This document shows positions 27,111-36,170 of a DNA stretch of 64,000 nucleotides, one piece after another. The stretch spans positions 62,001-126,000 of the forward strand of contig CAKUGF010000002.1 of the NCBI GenBank assembly GCA_934654585.1, read 5' to 3'. The first letter of the stretch is position 1, and each line of letters begins with the position of its first letter. Source of the stretch: an uncultured Collinsella sp. (GTDB taxonomy: Bacteria > Actinomycetota > Coriobacteriia > Coriobacteriales > Coriobacteriaceae). Position numbers and translations under genes: made by a program. The notes under the pieces were generated by a model. It did no database searches. It was given only the letters and a program-made list of their open reading frames with translations, and was not told the DNA's origin.

Positions 27111-29210
27111 ATGGCAGATACCACTCCGCAGCCCGATTCCCCGACAGTCCTCTTTCAGCTCGAATCGTTCGATACCGCCGCCCCCGTCAACCCCGCCGAC
27201 GAGGAACTAGCCAAACGCCGCTTTATGACGCTCATGGTCACGGCAGACCGCTCCTCGCACGGCAACACGGGTCTCGTGCTCATGGCGCACAACACCTCTG
27301 CCGAACGCTTTGCCGTCAAGGTGCTCTCGGACAACGCCCTCGTGCGCGCACTGGGCACCAGCACCCCGTCGCGCACGGCAGACGAATCCGCTATGCACCT
27401 GGCAAACACTGCCGCGCTCTTTGAGGAATACCGTAACCTCTGCCGTGTGTCGCACTTGCGCGGATTTCCCCATGTCTACGGCTATGGTACGTGCCAAGGC
27501 GAGCCGCTCATCCTTATGGAGTGGGTCGAGGGTACGTCGCTCGACAAAGCGACCAGCATGTTGCCGCACGACGGCGAGGGCGTAACCTGCACCGCCACCG
27601 CCTCGATAGGCTGCGCCGTGCTGGGGACCTTGCTGTCGACTCAAAATCTCGAGACGCCGCTCGCGCACCGCGACCTGTCCCCCGCGAACATCATGTTTCG
27701 CACCAACGAATTTGGCATCGAGGAGCAGGTGCAGGCGTTGGCGTTTAAGCCGTGCCTGGTCGACATGGGCTCCTCGGTTCCGGCCCTGGGCAGCGACACG
27801 CTCACGCAGCGCGCCGACATTTGGCGCTATGCCACGCCGGCATATGCCGCGCCCGAGATGCTCACCCGTGATATCCCCAACGTTACCGCGCTGCGCCGCT
27901 CGCCCGCCGTCGATGTATATGCCATCGCGAGCATCCTCTACGAGCTCTACAGCGGGCACACCCCCTTTAGGGCAGCCAGGCACCAAGCGCGTGAGGTCTG
28001 CTCGTATTACCTGCTCAAGACGCAAAACGAACCCGAGCCGCTCGTTGCCCACAAGGGTGACGACCAGGCTTTTGCCGACCTTATCATGTCGTGTCTCGCG
28101 ACCGACCAGGCATCGCGCCCCAGCGAGCGCGAGTTCTACGAAGGCTTGCTGGCATTCGCCCCCGACCTGGGCGAATCGGCCGTGAGCACGCCGGGGCTCT
28201 CCAACCAGCCCATCAACATCGATGCCGGTGCGCACCTTAAGGTCGACGTCGCCGGCGACCGCGCTCGAGCGCTTTTGGAACAGGCCCGTCGCGACGCCAT
28301 GACCCGTCGCCGGTTTATTATCGGCGGCGTTGTGGCAGTTGCCGCGGGGCTCGGCGTTATCGGAGCTGCGACCAACGGCTTTGGCATTCCCGACTACCTC
28401 GAAGGCATCCGTGGATCGACTAACGACTACACCTGGGAGCAGCTGCAGGAAATCTCGCTCAGAATTAAGAACGCCGAGACCCGCAGCGAGGCGCGTGAGA
28501 TTGCCCGGCGCTATCACCTGCTCGATGCCGACGGACGTATCCCCTATCCGTGCACCAAGCACGTGCGGCTCACTAACGGGCTCGAGGTCGGGGCCCAGCT
28601 TGTGGGCATCCGCCACGACGAGCTTCTGGACGGGACGGGCAAGGCCGGGCTGTCGTTTATCTTTGACGCCGGCATTGCCGAGCGCAACGCCGCGGAGCGC
28701 CCGCTCAACAGCGGTTGGGCCGATTGCGAACTGCGCGAATGGCTCGACACCGACGGCCTTAAGCTGCTGCCCGCTGAGCTGCGCGCGTCCATCAAGGCGG
28801 TCAAGAAGGTCTCGAATAACGTGGGCGTTGCGAATGACGCCTCGTGTCTGAGCGAGCTGCCCGCGACCCTCTGGCTTCCCGCCATGATCGAGCTCTGCGG
28901 CGATCAGCCACCCGAGTCATTTGCCGAAGACTATCACTACCTGGCCGATATCTACAACGGCGAGGGCGAGGAGTACCAGCTGTTCCGCGAGCTTAAGGTG
29001 AGCCCGTATTCCACCAACTCGACCATGATTCGTCAATGGAAGGGCAAGGACACTTGCTGGTGGGAGCGCACGGTAAGCCCCGACACGTCCGACGAGAAGG
29101 GCACGCTCTACATGAACCGCGTGGGCTACGACGGCGACGTCTTTATGTACGCCACCCCTGCGAGTAAGCCGGACAAGCGGACCTGCGTGATTCCTGGATT
29201 CTGTATCTAG
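27111..29210 (+). CDS. Transmembrane Ser/Thr protein kinase with extracellular DUF6273-like domain
   Basis: A 699-residue kinase whose N-terminal half is paralogous to the 23341 kinase. Both open with a similar FDTAAPVNPA/FEPAVAFDPA stretch and share FEEYRNL, GFPHVYGYGT and MEWVEGTSL. It has FAVKVL (ATP Lys), AHRDLSPANIM and VDMGSS in place of DFG with the Asp kept, then TPAYAAPEML. MTRRRFIIGGVVAVAAGLGV (about 396-415) is a single helix preceded by a Tat-like RRRF. The outer ~270 residues fit DUF6273: a helical WEQLQEISLRI region, then VGIRHDELLDGTGKAGLSFI, WADCELREWL and LWLPAMIELCG. The ATG follows AAGGTAAGG. The external domain differs completely from the WG repeats of its paralogue, so the two kinases likely read different cues. 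Confidence 0.92.
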   Translation: MADTTPQPDSPTVLFQLESFDTAAPVNPADEELAKRRFMTLMVTADRSSHGNTGLVLMAHNTSAERFAVKVLSDNALVRALGTSTPSRTADESAMHLANTAALFEEYRNLCRVSHLRGFPHVYGYGTCQGEPLILMEWVEGTSLDKATSMLPHDGEGVTCTATASIGCAVLGTLLSTQNLETPLAHRDLSPANIMFRTNEFGIEEQVQALAFKPCLVDMGSSVPALGSDTLTQRADIWRYATPAYAAPEMLTRDIPNVTALRRSPAVDVYAIASILYELYSGHTPFRAARHQAREVCSYYLLKTQNEPEPLVAHKGDDQAFADLIMSCLATDQASRPSEREFYEGLLAFAPDLGESAVSTPGLSNQPINIDAGAHLKVDVAGDRARALLEQARRDAMTRRRFIIGGVVAVAAGLGVIGAATNGFGIPDYLEGIRGSTNDYTWEQLQEISLRIKNAETRSEAREIARRYHLLDADGRIPYPCTKHVRLTNGLEVGAQLVGIRHDELLDGTGKAGLSFIFDAGIAERNAAERPLNSGWADCELREWLDTDGLKLLPAELRASIKAVKKVSNNVGVANDASCLSELPATLWLPAMIELCGDQPPESFAEDYHYLADIYNGEGEEYQLFRELKVSPYSTNSTMIRQWKGKDTCWWERTVSPDTSDEKGTLYMNRVGYDGDVFMYATPASKPDKRTCVIPGFCI

Positions 29211-29252
29211 AGAGCGGGTGTCTTGCCGCGACGGACCCCTCCCCGACGTTTG

Positions 29253-29467
29253 TCTCGATCTGTAACATCTAGGACCCAAATATCGGCCTAACTGTTACAG
29301 ATTGAGACAGACGCTCAACCCCCTGAGAAACGTCTAGATCTGTAACAGTTAGAGGTCATTTTCCCTGCTAGATGTTACAGAATGAGACATTAAGTTGACC
29401 GCGGACGGTTTGTCTCAATCTGTAACAGCTGGGACCCAAAAACCGATCTAGTTGTTACAGATTGAGA
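29253..29467. repeat. Palindromic repeat array B, 3 units, 80-bp period
   Basis: Units start at 29253, 29333 and 29413 with the same arms as array A. The array fills the convergent gap between the 27111 kinase and the ABC-FHA gene. Unit 2 shares its loop (AGAGGTCATTTTCCCTGCTAGA) almost exactly with unit 2 of array C. Confidence 0.9.
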
Positions 29468-29493
29468 CATTGAGGCAGCAGCCTACTTCAATA

Positions 29494-31863
29494 CTATTTG
29501 CGAATCCTCGTCTTAAGGACAAAGGCACACGCCGCAAAGCTCACGATGCAGAACAAAACGAGGATCCCCCATGAGCTCAGCAAGTGTGGCAGAACAAAGT
29601 TGTACGCCGCCTCCCATTTGTGCTTGTAGATCTGCTCGGTAATGTTGTCGTTCTCGCGATAGATCTTAAAGTCGAGCTTATTGAGTCGAGCGGTGGTGCC
29701 AAACGCCTCCATGCCCCAACGGCAGTTGACGAACGCGCTCACCGACTTCGCCATGCCCTTGAGCTCAAAGACCAGCCCGCTAAACAGGATCTGCGGCATG
29801 ATCAGGATGGGCGCCACCGCGATAGCGCGGTCGGCACTTGTAAACAGCGCACTCACAAACAAGCCCAAATTCATGGCGCTGAGCGTAATGAGCAGCACCG
29901 TAATGAACAGCTCGAGCGGACCATTCATGAGCGTGTATTTTGGCACGCCTTCAAACGCCACAAACACGCCCGTCAGCATGGCAGACTGCAGCACGCAGAG
30001 TGCGCCCAGTACCAAAACCTTACTCGTGAGATAGGCACCCAGCCCCATGCCGCCGGCGTACTCACGCTTAAGAATGGTGCGTTCCTTGCAGATTTCCTGC
30101 ACCGAGTTGAGGATGCCGACCCAAAACGACGCGCACGCAAGCGAGAACAGGCATGATTTAGTCGATTCGTAGACATCGAAGCAGTCATGCCCCGCTACGG
30201 CGCAGATCAGGGCGCCCAACAGCGGCGCCTGCAGCAAAAGCAACGCGAGGCGCGCGTGGTCGTTAAGAACCAGATGGGCATAGCGGCGCGTGAGCGTGAG
30301 CGCCTGCGAGGCAAACGAAGGCGAACGTCGCGGCTGCGGAGCCGTGTTGGAAGCCGGCGTGCCAAGCGCCCCCGACCCGCCGCGGTTATTCTGGCGGCGA
30401 CTCGCAAAGTAGTTTGCCCAACCCACGGGATCTTGGGCGATAAGTCCAAACACGTCGGTAAAGTCCTCGACGCCAAAGAACGCGCGGGCCTCGCTGGGCG
30501 AACCCTCAAAGCACAGGACGCCTCCCGCACCCATAAAGACGACGCGGTCGCACAGGTCGATACTCTGCGTGGTGTGCGTGACGACCACGACGGTTCGACC
30601 GCCGCGCGCAAGCGACGACAGCTTTTTCATGAGGCTTTTCTCGATGCCGGGGTCGAGGCCGCTCGTGGGCTCGTCCAAAAAGAACAGACGCGGGTCGGCG
30701 AGCATCTCGACGGCGATGGACGCACGCTTGCGCTGACCGCCTGAAAGCGAGCGAATGTACTGGTCGGCGAAGGGCGAAAGTTCAAGCTGGGCCAAAATGT
30801 CGTAGCAACGCTGCTCGCGCTCCCGCGGGGTCGAGTCGGGCGTCATGCGCAGGTCCGCGGCATAGCGCAGCATATCGATAAGGCGCAGGTCGTCGTAGAC
30901 GATATCCTGCTGCGGCACATAGCCGATACCGTTTTTGAGGATACCGTAGTTGCGGTAGAGGTCGACCCCGTTTACGCGAACCGACCCGCTTACGGCAGGA
31001 TCGGTGCCGTTAAGCTCGTTGAGCAGCGTCGATTTGCCCGCGCCCGAGCCGCCCAGAATGGCCACGAACTCGCCGCGCTTGATGCGCAGCGAGACATGAT
31101 CGGTAGTCGTGCGCGATCCGCCGCGGACTCGACGGATCTGCATCAGGTCGCGCGCCTCGACCTCGACGCCGGCGTTGGCGCAACCGCAGACAAGCGCGTC
31201 GCCGGTGTAGACAGCGGTGGCGTTGGCAATCTGGATAACATCGCCACGCTGCAGCACACGGCTACCCTGCAGCAGGGCGCCGCCGACATACGTACCGTTA
31301 AAGCTGTTGAGGTCCGTGACCTGCCACGTCTGAGCATCGAGACGCATAAGGGCGGCATGTCGCGCCGATACCGAAGGTGTGCCCAGGACCAGATCGTTGC
31401 TCGCGGCGCGGCCGATCGACAGCGCGTTAAAGGAGTTGAGGTCGACGGCGCGCCAAGTGGCCTCCTCGTAGCTCAGCAACAACATGATGCTGTCGTAGCG
31501 GCGCGACGCGATGTTGCCGATGGTTGCGACATCGCCCGGCGCGAAGGGCGTCCCCGCTGTTTTGAGGCCGTTGACATAGAGGCCGTTGGTGGATCCGTTG
31601 TCCTGGATGTAGCACATACCGCCCTGCAGCAAAAACGAACCGTGCAGGGACGAAACGATGCCGTAGCTCGATGCGAAGCAGATGTCGTTTTGCGTCGAGG
31701 CGCCAAAGGACACATACTGCTTGCCAAAACTCAGCAGATCGACCTCGAGCAGCACGCGGCTGCCCTCGATCACCGTAAGATACAGCTGGGGGCTGTGCTC
31801 CAAAAATGAACTCGTATCCAGCAGCGTTGTTCCGGTGTTGCCCGTAGGTCTCGATTGCTCCAT
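29494..31863 (-). CDS. ABC transporter with two N-terminal FHA domains (Rv1747-like)
   Basis: A 789-residue half-transporter. TGTTLLD near residue 10-16 is a T-x-L-L motif like those of its neighbours. Two FHA domains follow (first with SSLHGSF and NGSTNGLYV; second with SIGRAASND, SARHA, NSFNGTYV). The ABC ATPase has GGSGAGKST, LSGGQRKRAS and FFLDEPTSGLD. The C-terminal third has about six membrane spans of the ABCG/ABC2 type, ending with KTRIRK. In Mycobacterium tuberculosis, Rv1747 has the same plan and is phosphorylated by the kinase PknF, so phospho-control of export is a fair inference; the cargo is unknown. The ATG at 31861-31863 follows GGGGGAG. It has its own GTTGCGCAAC promoter and is bracketed by palindrome arrays B and C. 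Confidence 0.93.
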   Translation of the reverse strand: MEQSRPTGNTGTTLLDTSSFLEHSPQLYLTVIEGSRVLLEVDLLSFGKQYVSFGASTQNDICFASSYGIVSSLHGSFLLQGGMCYIQDNGSTNGLYVNGLKTAGTPFAPGDVATIGNIASRRYDSIMLLLSYEEATWRAVDLNSFNALSIGRAASNDLVLGTPSVSARHAALMRLDAQTWQVTDLNSFNGTYVGGALLQGSRVLQRGDVIQIANATAVYTGDALVCGCANAGVEVEARDLMQIRRVRGGSRTTTDHVSLRIKRGEFVAILGGSGAGKSTLLNELNGTDPAVSGSVRVNGVDLYRNYGILKNGIGYVPQQDIVYDDLRLIDMLRYAADLRMTPDSTPREREQRCYDILAQLELSPFADQYIRSLSGGQRKRASIAVEMLADPRLFFLDEPTSGLDPGIEKSLMKKLSSLARGGRTVVVVTHTTQSIDLCDRVVFMGAGGVLCFEGSPSEARAFFGVEDFTDVFGLIAQDPVGWANYFASRRQNNRGGSGALGTPASNTAPQPRRSPSFASQALTLTRRYAHLVLNDHARLALLLLQAPLLGALICAVAGHDCFDVYESTKSCLFSLACASFWVGILNSVQEICKERTILKREYAGGMGLGAYLTSKVLVLGALCVLQSAMLTGVFVAFEGVPKYTLMNGPLELFITVLLITLSAMNLGLFVSALFTSADRAIAVAPILIMPQILFSGLVFELKGMAKSVSAFVNCRWGMEAFGTTARLNKLDFKIYRENDNITEQIYKHKWEAAYNFVLPHLLSSWGILVLFCIVSFAACAFVLKTRIRK

Positions 31864-31919
31864 GTCCCGTCTCCCCCATGCGCCGCGCGCTGCGGCCTTC
31901 AATATCTTTGCTGGAAAAC

Positions 31920-31956
31920 AGATTAAGGAAGAACGCAGGGTAGTTGTTGCGCAACA
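31920..31956 (-). promoter_or_regulatory. GTTGCGCAAC operator with -10 box for the ABC-FHA gene
   Basis: On the minus strand TGTTGCGCAACAAC starts at 31956, with TAATCT (31925 to 31920) at the standard -10 distance. Confidence 0.8.
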
Positions 31957-32010
31957 TGACGGGAGCCTGGATCTTTTTTCACAACGGGGTGCGGCGCGGC
32001 GGCGGGTCTG

Positions 32011-32226
32011 TCTTGATCTGTAACAGTTAGGGTCCAAAAACCGGTCTTGTTGTTACAGATCGAGACAGATGCTCAGCTTCTGGAGAAATATCTCAATCTG
32101 TAACAGTAAGAGGTCATTTTCCCTGCTAGATGTTACAGATCGAAATGTTGAGCTGATAGTCAGGCGGTATGTCTCGATCCGTAACAATAACTCAGCAATA
32201 ACGGGTCAAGATGTTACAGATTGAGA
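32011..32226. repeat. Palindromic repeat array C, 3 units, 80-81-bp period
   Basis: Units start at 32011, 32091 and 32172. Arms vary slightly (TCTTGATC, TCTCAATC, TCTCGATCC). The array lies in the divergent gap between the ABC-FHA gene and copA, upstream of both promoters. Confidence 0.9.
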
Positions 32227-32300
32227 TGAAGGGCTGGACGGTGCACTGGCCCGGCAGTTGACCTCTTCTGTAACGAAATGTCATACAGTTTCATCCCCAC

Positions 32301-32331
32301 TGGACACCCCCTGGGGGTATGGGTGTATAGT
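32301..32331 (+). promoter_or_regulatory. copA promoter with CsoR-type operator
   Basis: TGGACA (32301-32306) and TATAGT (32326-32331) are separated by 19 bp. The spacer contains ACCCCCTGGGGGT (32306-32318), a perfect dyad of the G/C-run form bound by CsoR copper repressors, and a csoR gene lies downstream. Repression without copper and release by Cu(I) is the expected behaviour. Confidence 0.75.
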
Positions 32332-32378
32332 AACGGCAGGTTAACAATTAACATACCAAACCACAGAAAGGAGAAGCC

Positions 32379-34721
32379 ATGGCTCAAGATAAGTTCGATG
32401 TGGGTGGCATGACGTGCGCCGCCTGCCAGGCGCACGTGGACCGTGCCGTCAGCAAGCTCGACGGCGTCCAAAGCGTCGCGGTCAACCTGCTCGCCGGCTC
32501 CATGCTGGTCGACTATGACCCCGCGCAGGTCACGCCCGACGACATCTGCACCGCCGTCGACCGCGCGGGCTACTCGGCATCGCCCGTCGACGCGGGCACC
32601 GGCGCCGCCCCAAGCGGCAGTGCGCAAGCCAGGTCCGGCGCCGCCCATATGGAGTCGCCCACCAAAAAACTGGAGGTCGCCGCCTCCGCTATGCGTACCC
32701 GACTCATTGTCTCGATTGTCTTCCTCATCCCACTGTTCTACATAGGCATGGGGCACATGCTTGGTTGGCCGCTGCCTGACATTTTCACTGATCACACCCA
32801 TAGCATGACGCTCGCCCTCACCGAGCTCGTCCTGCTCATCCCCATCGTCTACGTCAACGACGCGTACTTTATCAACGGCTTCAAATCACTCGCGCACGGC
32901 GCGCCCACCATGGACGCTCTCATCGCCGTCGGTGCCACCGCGTCGATCGCCTGGTCGCTCTACGCCATGTTCATCATGGCCGACCAGCTAGCCGCGGGTC
33001 AGGTGCACGAGGCCATGATGACGGGCATGGACAATCTGTATTTTGAGAGCGCCGGCACCATCCTGTCGCTCGTCACCGTGGGTAAGTACCTCGAGACGCG
33101 CAGCAAGTCTAAGACCGGCGGCGCCATCGAGGCGCTGATCGACCTGGCGCCCAAGACCGCGACCATCGTGGCCGAGGACGGTACCGAGACCACCGTCGAC
33201 GTCGATGCCATCCTGCCCGGCCAGGTGCTGCGCGTGCGCCCCGGCGAGTCCATCCCCGTCGATGGCGTGGTGCTCGAGGGTGCCTCGGCCGTGGACGAAA
33301 GCGCGCTTACCGGCGAGTCCATCCCCGTGGAAAAGACCGCCGACGATACCGTCAACGCCGCTACGGTCAACCGCACCGGGTCGTTCACCTTCCGCGCTAC
33401 GCGCGTGGGCGCCGATACGTCGCTCGCCAAGATTATTCAGCTCGTCGAGGACGCTAGCGCCACCAAGGCGCCCATCGCCCGCCTGGCCGACAAGGTCGCC
33501 GGCGTGTTTGTGCCCGTGGTGTTTGTGATTTCGGCCGTGACCTTTATGACGTGGCTGGCGCTGACCGGAAGCGTGAACGAGGCACTCACCTCCGCCGTCG
33601 CCGTGCTGGTGATCAGCTGCCCCTGCGCGCTGGGGCTGGCCACGCCCGTCGCCATTATGGTCGGCACCGGCAAGGGCGCCGAGATGGGCATCCTGTTTAA
33701 GAGCGCCGAGGCGCTGGAGAATCTGTGCAGCGTGGGCACCGTGGTGCTCGATAAGACGGGCACCGTCACCCGCGGCAAGCCAGCTGTGACCGACATCGTG
33801 GTGGCCAAGCGCGCCGACGGGACGCCTGCCATGAGCGAGAAAGCACTGCTCAAGCTTGCCGCCGCGCTGGAGCGCCAAAGTGAGCATCCGCTGGCCGAGG
33901 CAATTATGGCCGAGTGCGAGACACGCGGGATCGTCGCACGCATGGTCGAGGACTTTGCTGCCGTGCCCGGACGCGGCGTCACGGCGCGCGAGGGGCAAAA
34001 CGCCATCGCCGCCGGTAACGTGCAGCTGATGAACGAGCTAGGGGTCACCGTGCCCGCTGGTCTTGCCGAGCAATTTGCCGCCGAGGGCAAGACGCCGCTG
34101 TTCTTCGCCAAGAACGGCGAGCTTGCCGGCATCATCGCCGTGGCCGATGAGGTTAAGGAGACGAGTGCCGCCACCATCTCCGCGCTGCGCAAGCTCGACG
34201 TCGATGTGCGCATGCTCACCGGCGACAACCGCGCGACGGCCGAGGCCATCGCCCGCCGCGTGGGACTCACCAGCGAGCAAGTCATCGCCGACGTTCTGCC
34301 CGCCGACAAGGAGCGCCACGTGCGCGAGCTGCAGGACGCGGGCGGCAAGGTCGCCATGGTGGGCGACGGCATCAACGACTCCCCCGCCCTGGCACGCGCC
34401 GATGTGGGCCTTGCCATCGGCACCGGCGCCGACATCGCCAAGGAAGGCGCCGACGTGGTGCTCATGCGCAGCGACCTCATGGATGTCGCCCGCGCCATCG
34501 AGCTATCGCGCGCCACGATCCGCAACATCAAGCAGGACCTGTTCTGGGCGCTGTTCTACAACGGCATCGGCATTCCACTGGCCGCGGGCGTGTTCTTCCC
34601 GCTCACCGGCTGGCAGCTCTCGCCCATGTTCGGCGCCGCAGCGATGAGCCTGTCGAGCGTCTGCGTCGTAAGCAATGCGTTGCGCCTACGAACCTTCCGT
34701 CCATCAGTTGCGGTGAAATAG
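32379..34721 (+). CDS. copA: Copper-exporting P1B-type ATPase CopA
   Basis: Pumps Cu(I) out of the cytoplasm using ATP. 780 residues. An N-terminal heavy-metal domain (GGMTCAAC, Cys13 and Cys16) is followed by eight predicted membrane spans. The actuator has TGES, the metal site is SCPCALG (Cys414 and Cys416), the phosphorylated Asp458 is in DKTGT, and [10 protein letters not shown] forms the hinge. The ATG follows AAAGGAG. The last five codons and the stop lie inside a palindromic repeat (34706-34771), so the natural C-terminus appears to have been replaced by repeat sequence. It is followed by a CopZ-like chaperone and csoR. Confidence 0.97.
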   Translation: MAQDKFDVGGMTCAACQAHVDRAVSKLDGVQSVAVNLLAGSMLVDYDPAQVTPDDICTAVDRAGYSASPVDAGTGAAPSGSAQARSGAAHMESPTKKLEVAASAMRTRLIVSIVFLIPLFYIGMGHMLGWPLPDIFTDHTHSMTLALTELVLLIPIVYVNDAYFINGFKSLAHGAPTMDALIAVGATASIAWSLYAMFIMADQLAAGQVHEAMMTGMDNLYFESAGTILSLVTVGKYLETRSKSKTGGAIEALIDLAPKTATIVAEDGTETTVDVDAILPGQVLRVRPGESIPVDGVVLEGASAVDESALTGESIPVEKTADDTVNAATVNRTGSFTFRATRVGADTSLAKIIQLVEDASATKAPIARLADKVAGVFVPVVFVISAVTFMTWLALTGSVNEALTSAVAVLVISCPCALGLATPVAIMVGTGKGAEMGILFKSAEALENLCSVGTVVLDKTGTVTRGKPAVTDIVVAKRADGTPAMSEKALLKLAAALERQSEHPLAEAIMAECETRGIVARMVEDFAAVPGRGVTAREGQNAIAAGNVQLMNELGVTVPAGLAEQFAAEGKTPLFFAKNGELAGIIAVADEVKETSAATISALRKLDVDVRMLTGDNRATAEAIARRVGLTSEQVIADVLPADKERHVRELQDAGGKVAMVGDGINDSPALARADVGLAIGTGADIAKEGADVVLMRSDLMDVARAIELSRATIRNIKQDLFWALFYNGIGIPLAAGVFFPLTGWQLSPMFGAAAMSLSSVCVVSNALRLRTFRPSVAVK

Positions 34722-34771
34722 GGCGTAATATGCTGAGCTAAACCGCTTTTAGCCCGTATTCCACCGCAACT
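34706..34771. repeat. AGTTGCGGTGAAATA palindrome, copy 1
   Basis: Arms AGTTGCGGTGAAATAGGGC and GCCCGTATTCCACCGCAACT around a loop of about 27 nt. It supplies the stop codon of copA and sits between copA and the chaperone gene, where it could act as a weak terminator or mRNA stabiliser. Confidence 0.85.
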
Positions 34772-34798
34772 TAGGTACTCAACGAAAAGGAGATCACC

Positions 34799-35020
34799 AT
34801 GAACTACGTAATTAAGACCGCTGGCCTCATGTGCGGCCACTGCGACGCTACCGTCGAGACCGCGCTGCTCAACGTAGCCGGCGTGACCGATGCCGATGCC
34901 GATCATGAGACCCAGACCGTCCAGGTTGAGTGCGCCGACACCGTGACCGCCGAGCAGCTCGCCGCCGCCGTTGAGGGCGCGGGCGAGAAGTTCCACGCCC
35001 TGTCTGTGACCGCCGCGTAG
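34799..35020 (+). CDS. CopZ-like copper chaperone (HMA domain)
   Basis: A 73-residue single heavy-metal-associated domain. The metal motif is MCGHC (residues 11-15), so two Cys with a His between bind Cu(I) for delivery to CopA. The fold pattern beta-alpha-beta-beta-alpha-beta fits the length. The ATG at 34799 follows AAAAGGAG. It lies between copA and csoR. Confidence 0.9.
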   Translation: MNYVIKTAGLMCGHCDATVETALLNVAGVTDADADHETQTVQVECADTVTAEQLAAAVEGAGEKFHALSVTAA

Positions 35021-35042
35021 TAACTGCCGCCCGCCCCTCAGA

Positions 35043-35109
35043 AGTTGCGGTGAAATAGTTCCTGTTTAAACGCTTCAAGCCTCCAATCAGGAACTATTTC
35101 ACCGCAACT
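35043..35109. repeat. AGTTGCGGTGAAATA palindrome, copy 2
   Basis: A perfect 22-bp stem (AGTTGCGGTGAAATAGTTCCTG and its complement) with a loop of about 23 nt, between copZ and csoR. Confidence 0.9.
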
Positions 35110-35151
35110 GATGGGGGTATCCGGAAGATCGATCAGAAACGAGGACCCGCC

Positions 35152-35424
35152 ATGATGGCAGACCATAAATCGGTGACCCGCATGCTCAAGACGGCGCGCG
35201 GCCAGATCGACGGCATCCTGCGGATGGTCGAAGAGGATCGCTACTGCGTCGATATCTCCACGCAGCTCATGGCCACACAGGCACTCATCGCGCGCATCAA
35301 CGCCGACGTGCTCAAGGCCCATATCGAGGGCTGCGTCGCCTCGGCCATCGAATCGGGAGACGAGGAGCTCAAGGCCGCAAAGCTCGCCGAAATCGAACGC
35401 GTCGTCGACAAGCTCGCCAAATAA
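35152..35424 (+). CDS. csoR: CsoR-family copper-sensing repressor
   Basis: A 90-residue all-helical DUF156 protein. The Cu(I) ligands typical of CsoR are present: Cys in RYCVDIS and the His and Cys of AHIEGC. It should repress copA until copper binds. Start at the first of two adjacent ATGs, after GAGGA. The candidate operator is the dyad at 32306-32318; a half-site-like TGGGGGTAT also lies at about 35112-35120, just ahead of this gene. Confidence 0.93.
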   Translation: MMADHKSVTRMLKTARGQIDGILRMVEEDRYCVDISTQLMATQALIARINADVLKAHIEGCVASAIESGDEELKAAKLAEIERVVDKLAK

Positions 35425-35491
35425 TTGGTGTATTGGGGACAGGTACGTTTGCACCACCTTGATGCAGATTAACCTGTCCCCATTGCACCAA
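35425..35491. repeat. GGGGACAGGT inverted repeat
   Basis: Arms TTGGTG..TGGGGACAGGT and ACCTGTCCCCA..CACCAA directly after the csoR stop. It could end the copper transcript. The GGGGACAG core recurs near 40400 and 46800. Confidence 0.7.
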
Positions 35492-35536
35492 ATCGGGTAT
35501 AAAGGCGTGCAGAAGATCGAATGAAAGGCAATTCGT

Positions 35537-36010
35537 ATGAATGACTTTATGAAAGGTCGCAACGGCGCCGACGAGCTCACCATCGTGCTGGGCTTCACGG
35601 GAATTATTTTCGCGATGGTCGGATCGATGGCCCGCATCCAGTGGCTCAGCTGGATCGCCATCGCCGTCATCGCCATCGGCGTGTTGCGTGGCCTGTCCAA
35701 AAACATCGACGCCCGCCGCAAGGAAAATGATGCCTTCGTTGCCGCGACCGCGAACGTCCCTTGCCTGGGCAAGTTTGTCGCCAGCCTGGGCGGCGGTGCC
35801 GCGGCGGCCAACGCCTCGCGCGCAGCCGGCACCAGCAAAGAGGACCTGGAGCGTGCCAAGCGCACGGCCAAGAAGATGTGGAAGGGTCGAAAGACCACGG
35901 CCTACCTCAAGTGCCCCAACTGCGGCCAGATGCTCTCCGTTCCCAAGGGCAAGGGCAAGATCCGCGTCACTTGCCCCAAGTGCCACGCCAAGATGGAAAC
36001 CCGCTCCTAG
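35537..36010 (+). CDS. Small membrane protein with C-terminal zinc ribbon
   Basis: 157 residues, unknown role. Two adjacent membrane spans (LTIVLGFTGIIFAMVGSMA and WLSWIAIAVIAIGVL) are followed by a basic cytoplasmic stretch and a zinc ribbon (CPNC and CPKC, residues 126-151). The ribbon is at the C-terminus and lacks the MFCxxCG start of the signalling-island family; no GTTGCGCAAC site precedes it. A TATAAA box lies at 35498-35503. The ATG follows AAAGGC. Confidence 0.85.
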   Translation: MNDFMKGRNGADELTIVLGFTGIIFAMVGSMARIQWLSWIAIAVIAIGVLRGLSKNIDARRKENDAFVAATANVPCLGKFVASLGGGAAAANASRAAGTSKEDLERAKRTAKKMWKGRKTTAYLKCPNCGQMLSVPKGKGKIRVTCPKCHAKMETRS

Positions 36011-36073
36011 CGCCCGTACATGGGACACGCTCACCCGAAGTGTTTGTCCCGCATCTTTCATATTTGTCGATAA

Positions 36074-36109
36074 AAAAGCCGAGGTCTCGCGTTGAGACCT
36101 CGGCTTTTT
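36074..36109. terminator. Bidirectional intrinsic terminator
   Basis: AAAAGCCGAGGTCT / AGACCTCGGCTTTT with a 7-nt loop, between the convergent 35537 and 36171 genes. Confidence 0.92.
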
Positions 36110-36170
36110 GCATGCGGCATCGGAATGCGGCAGAGGAGTTGCCCCTCCGCCGCGTCAATCACGTCGTCCT

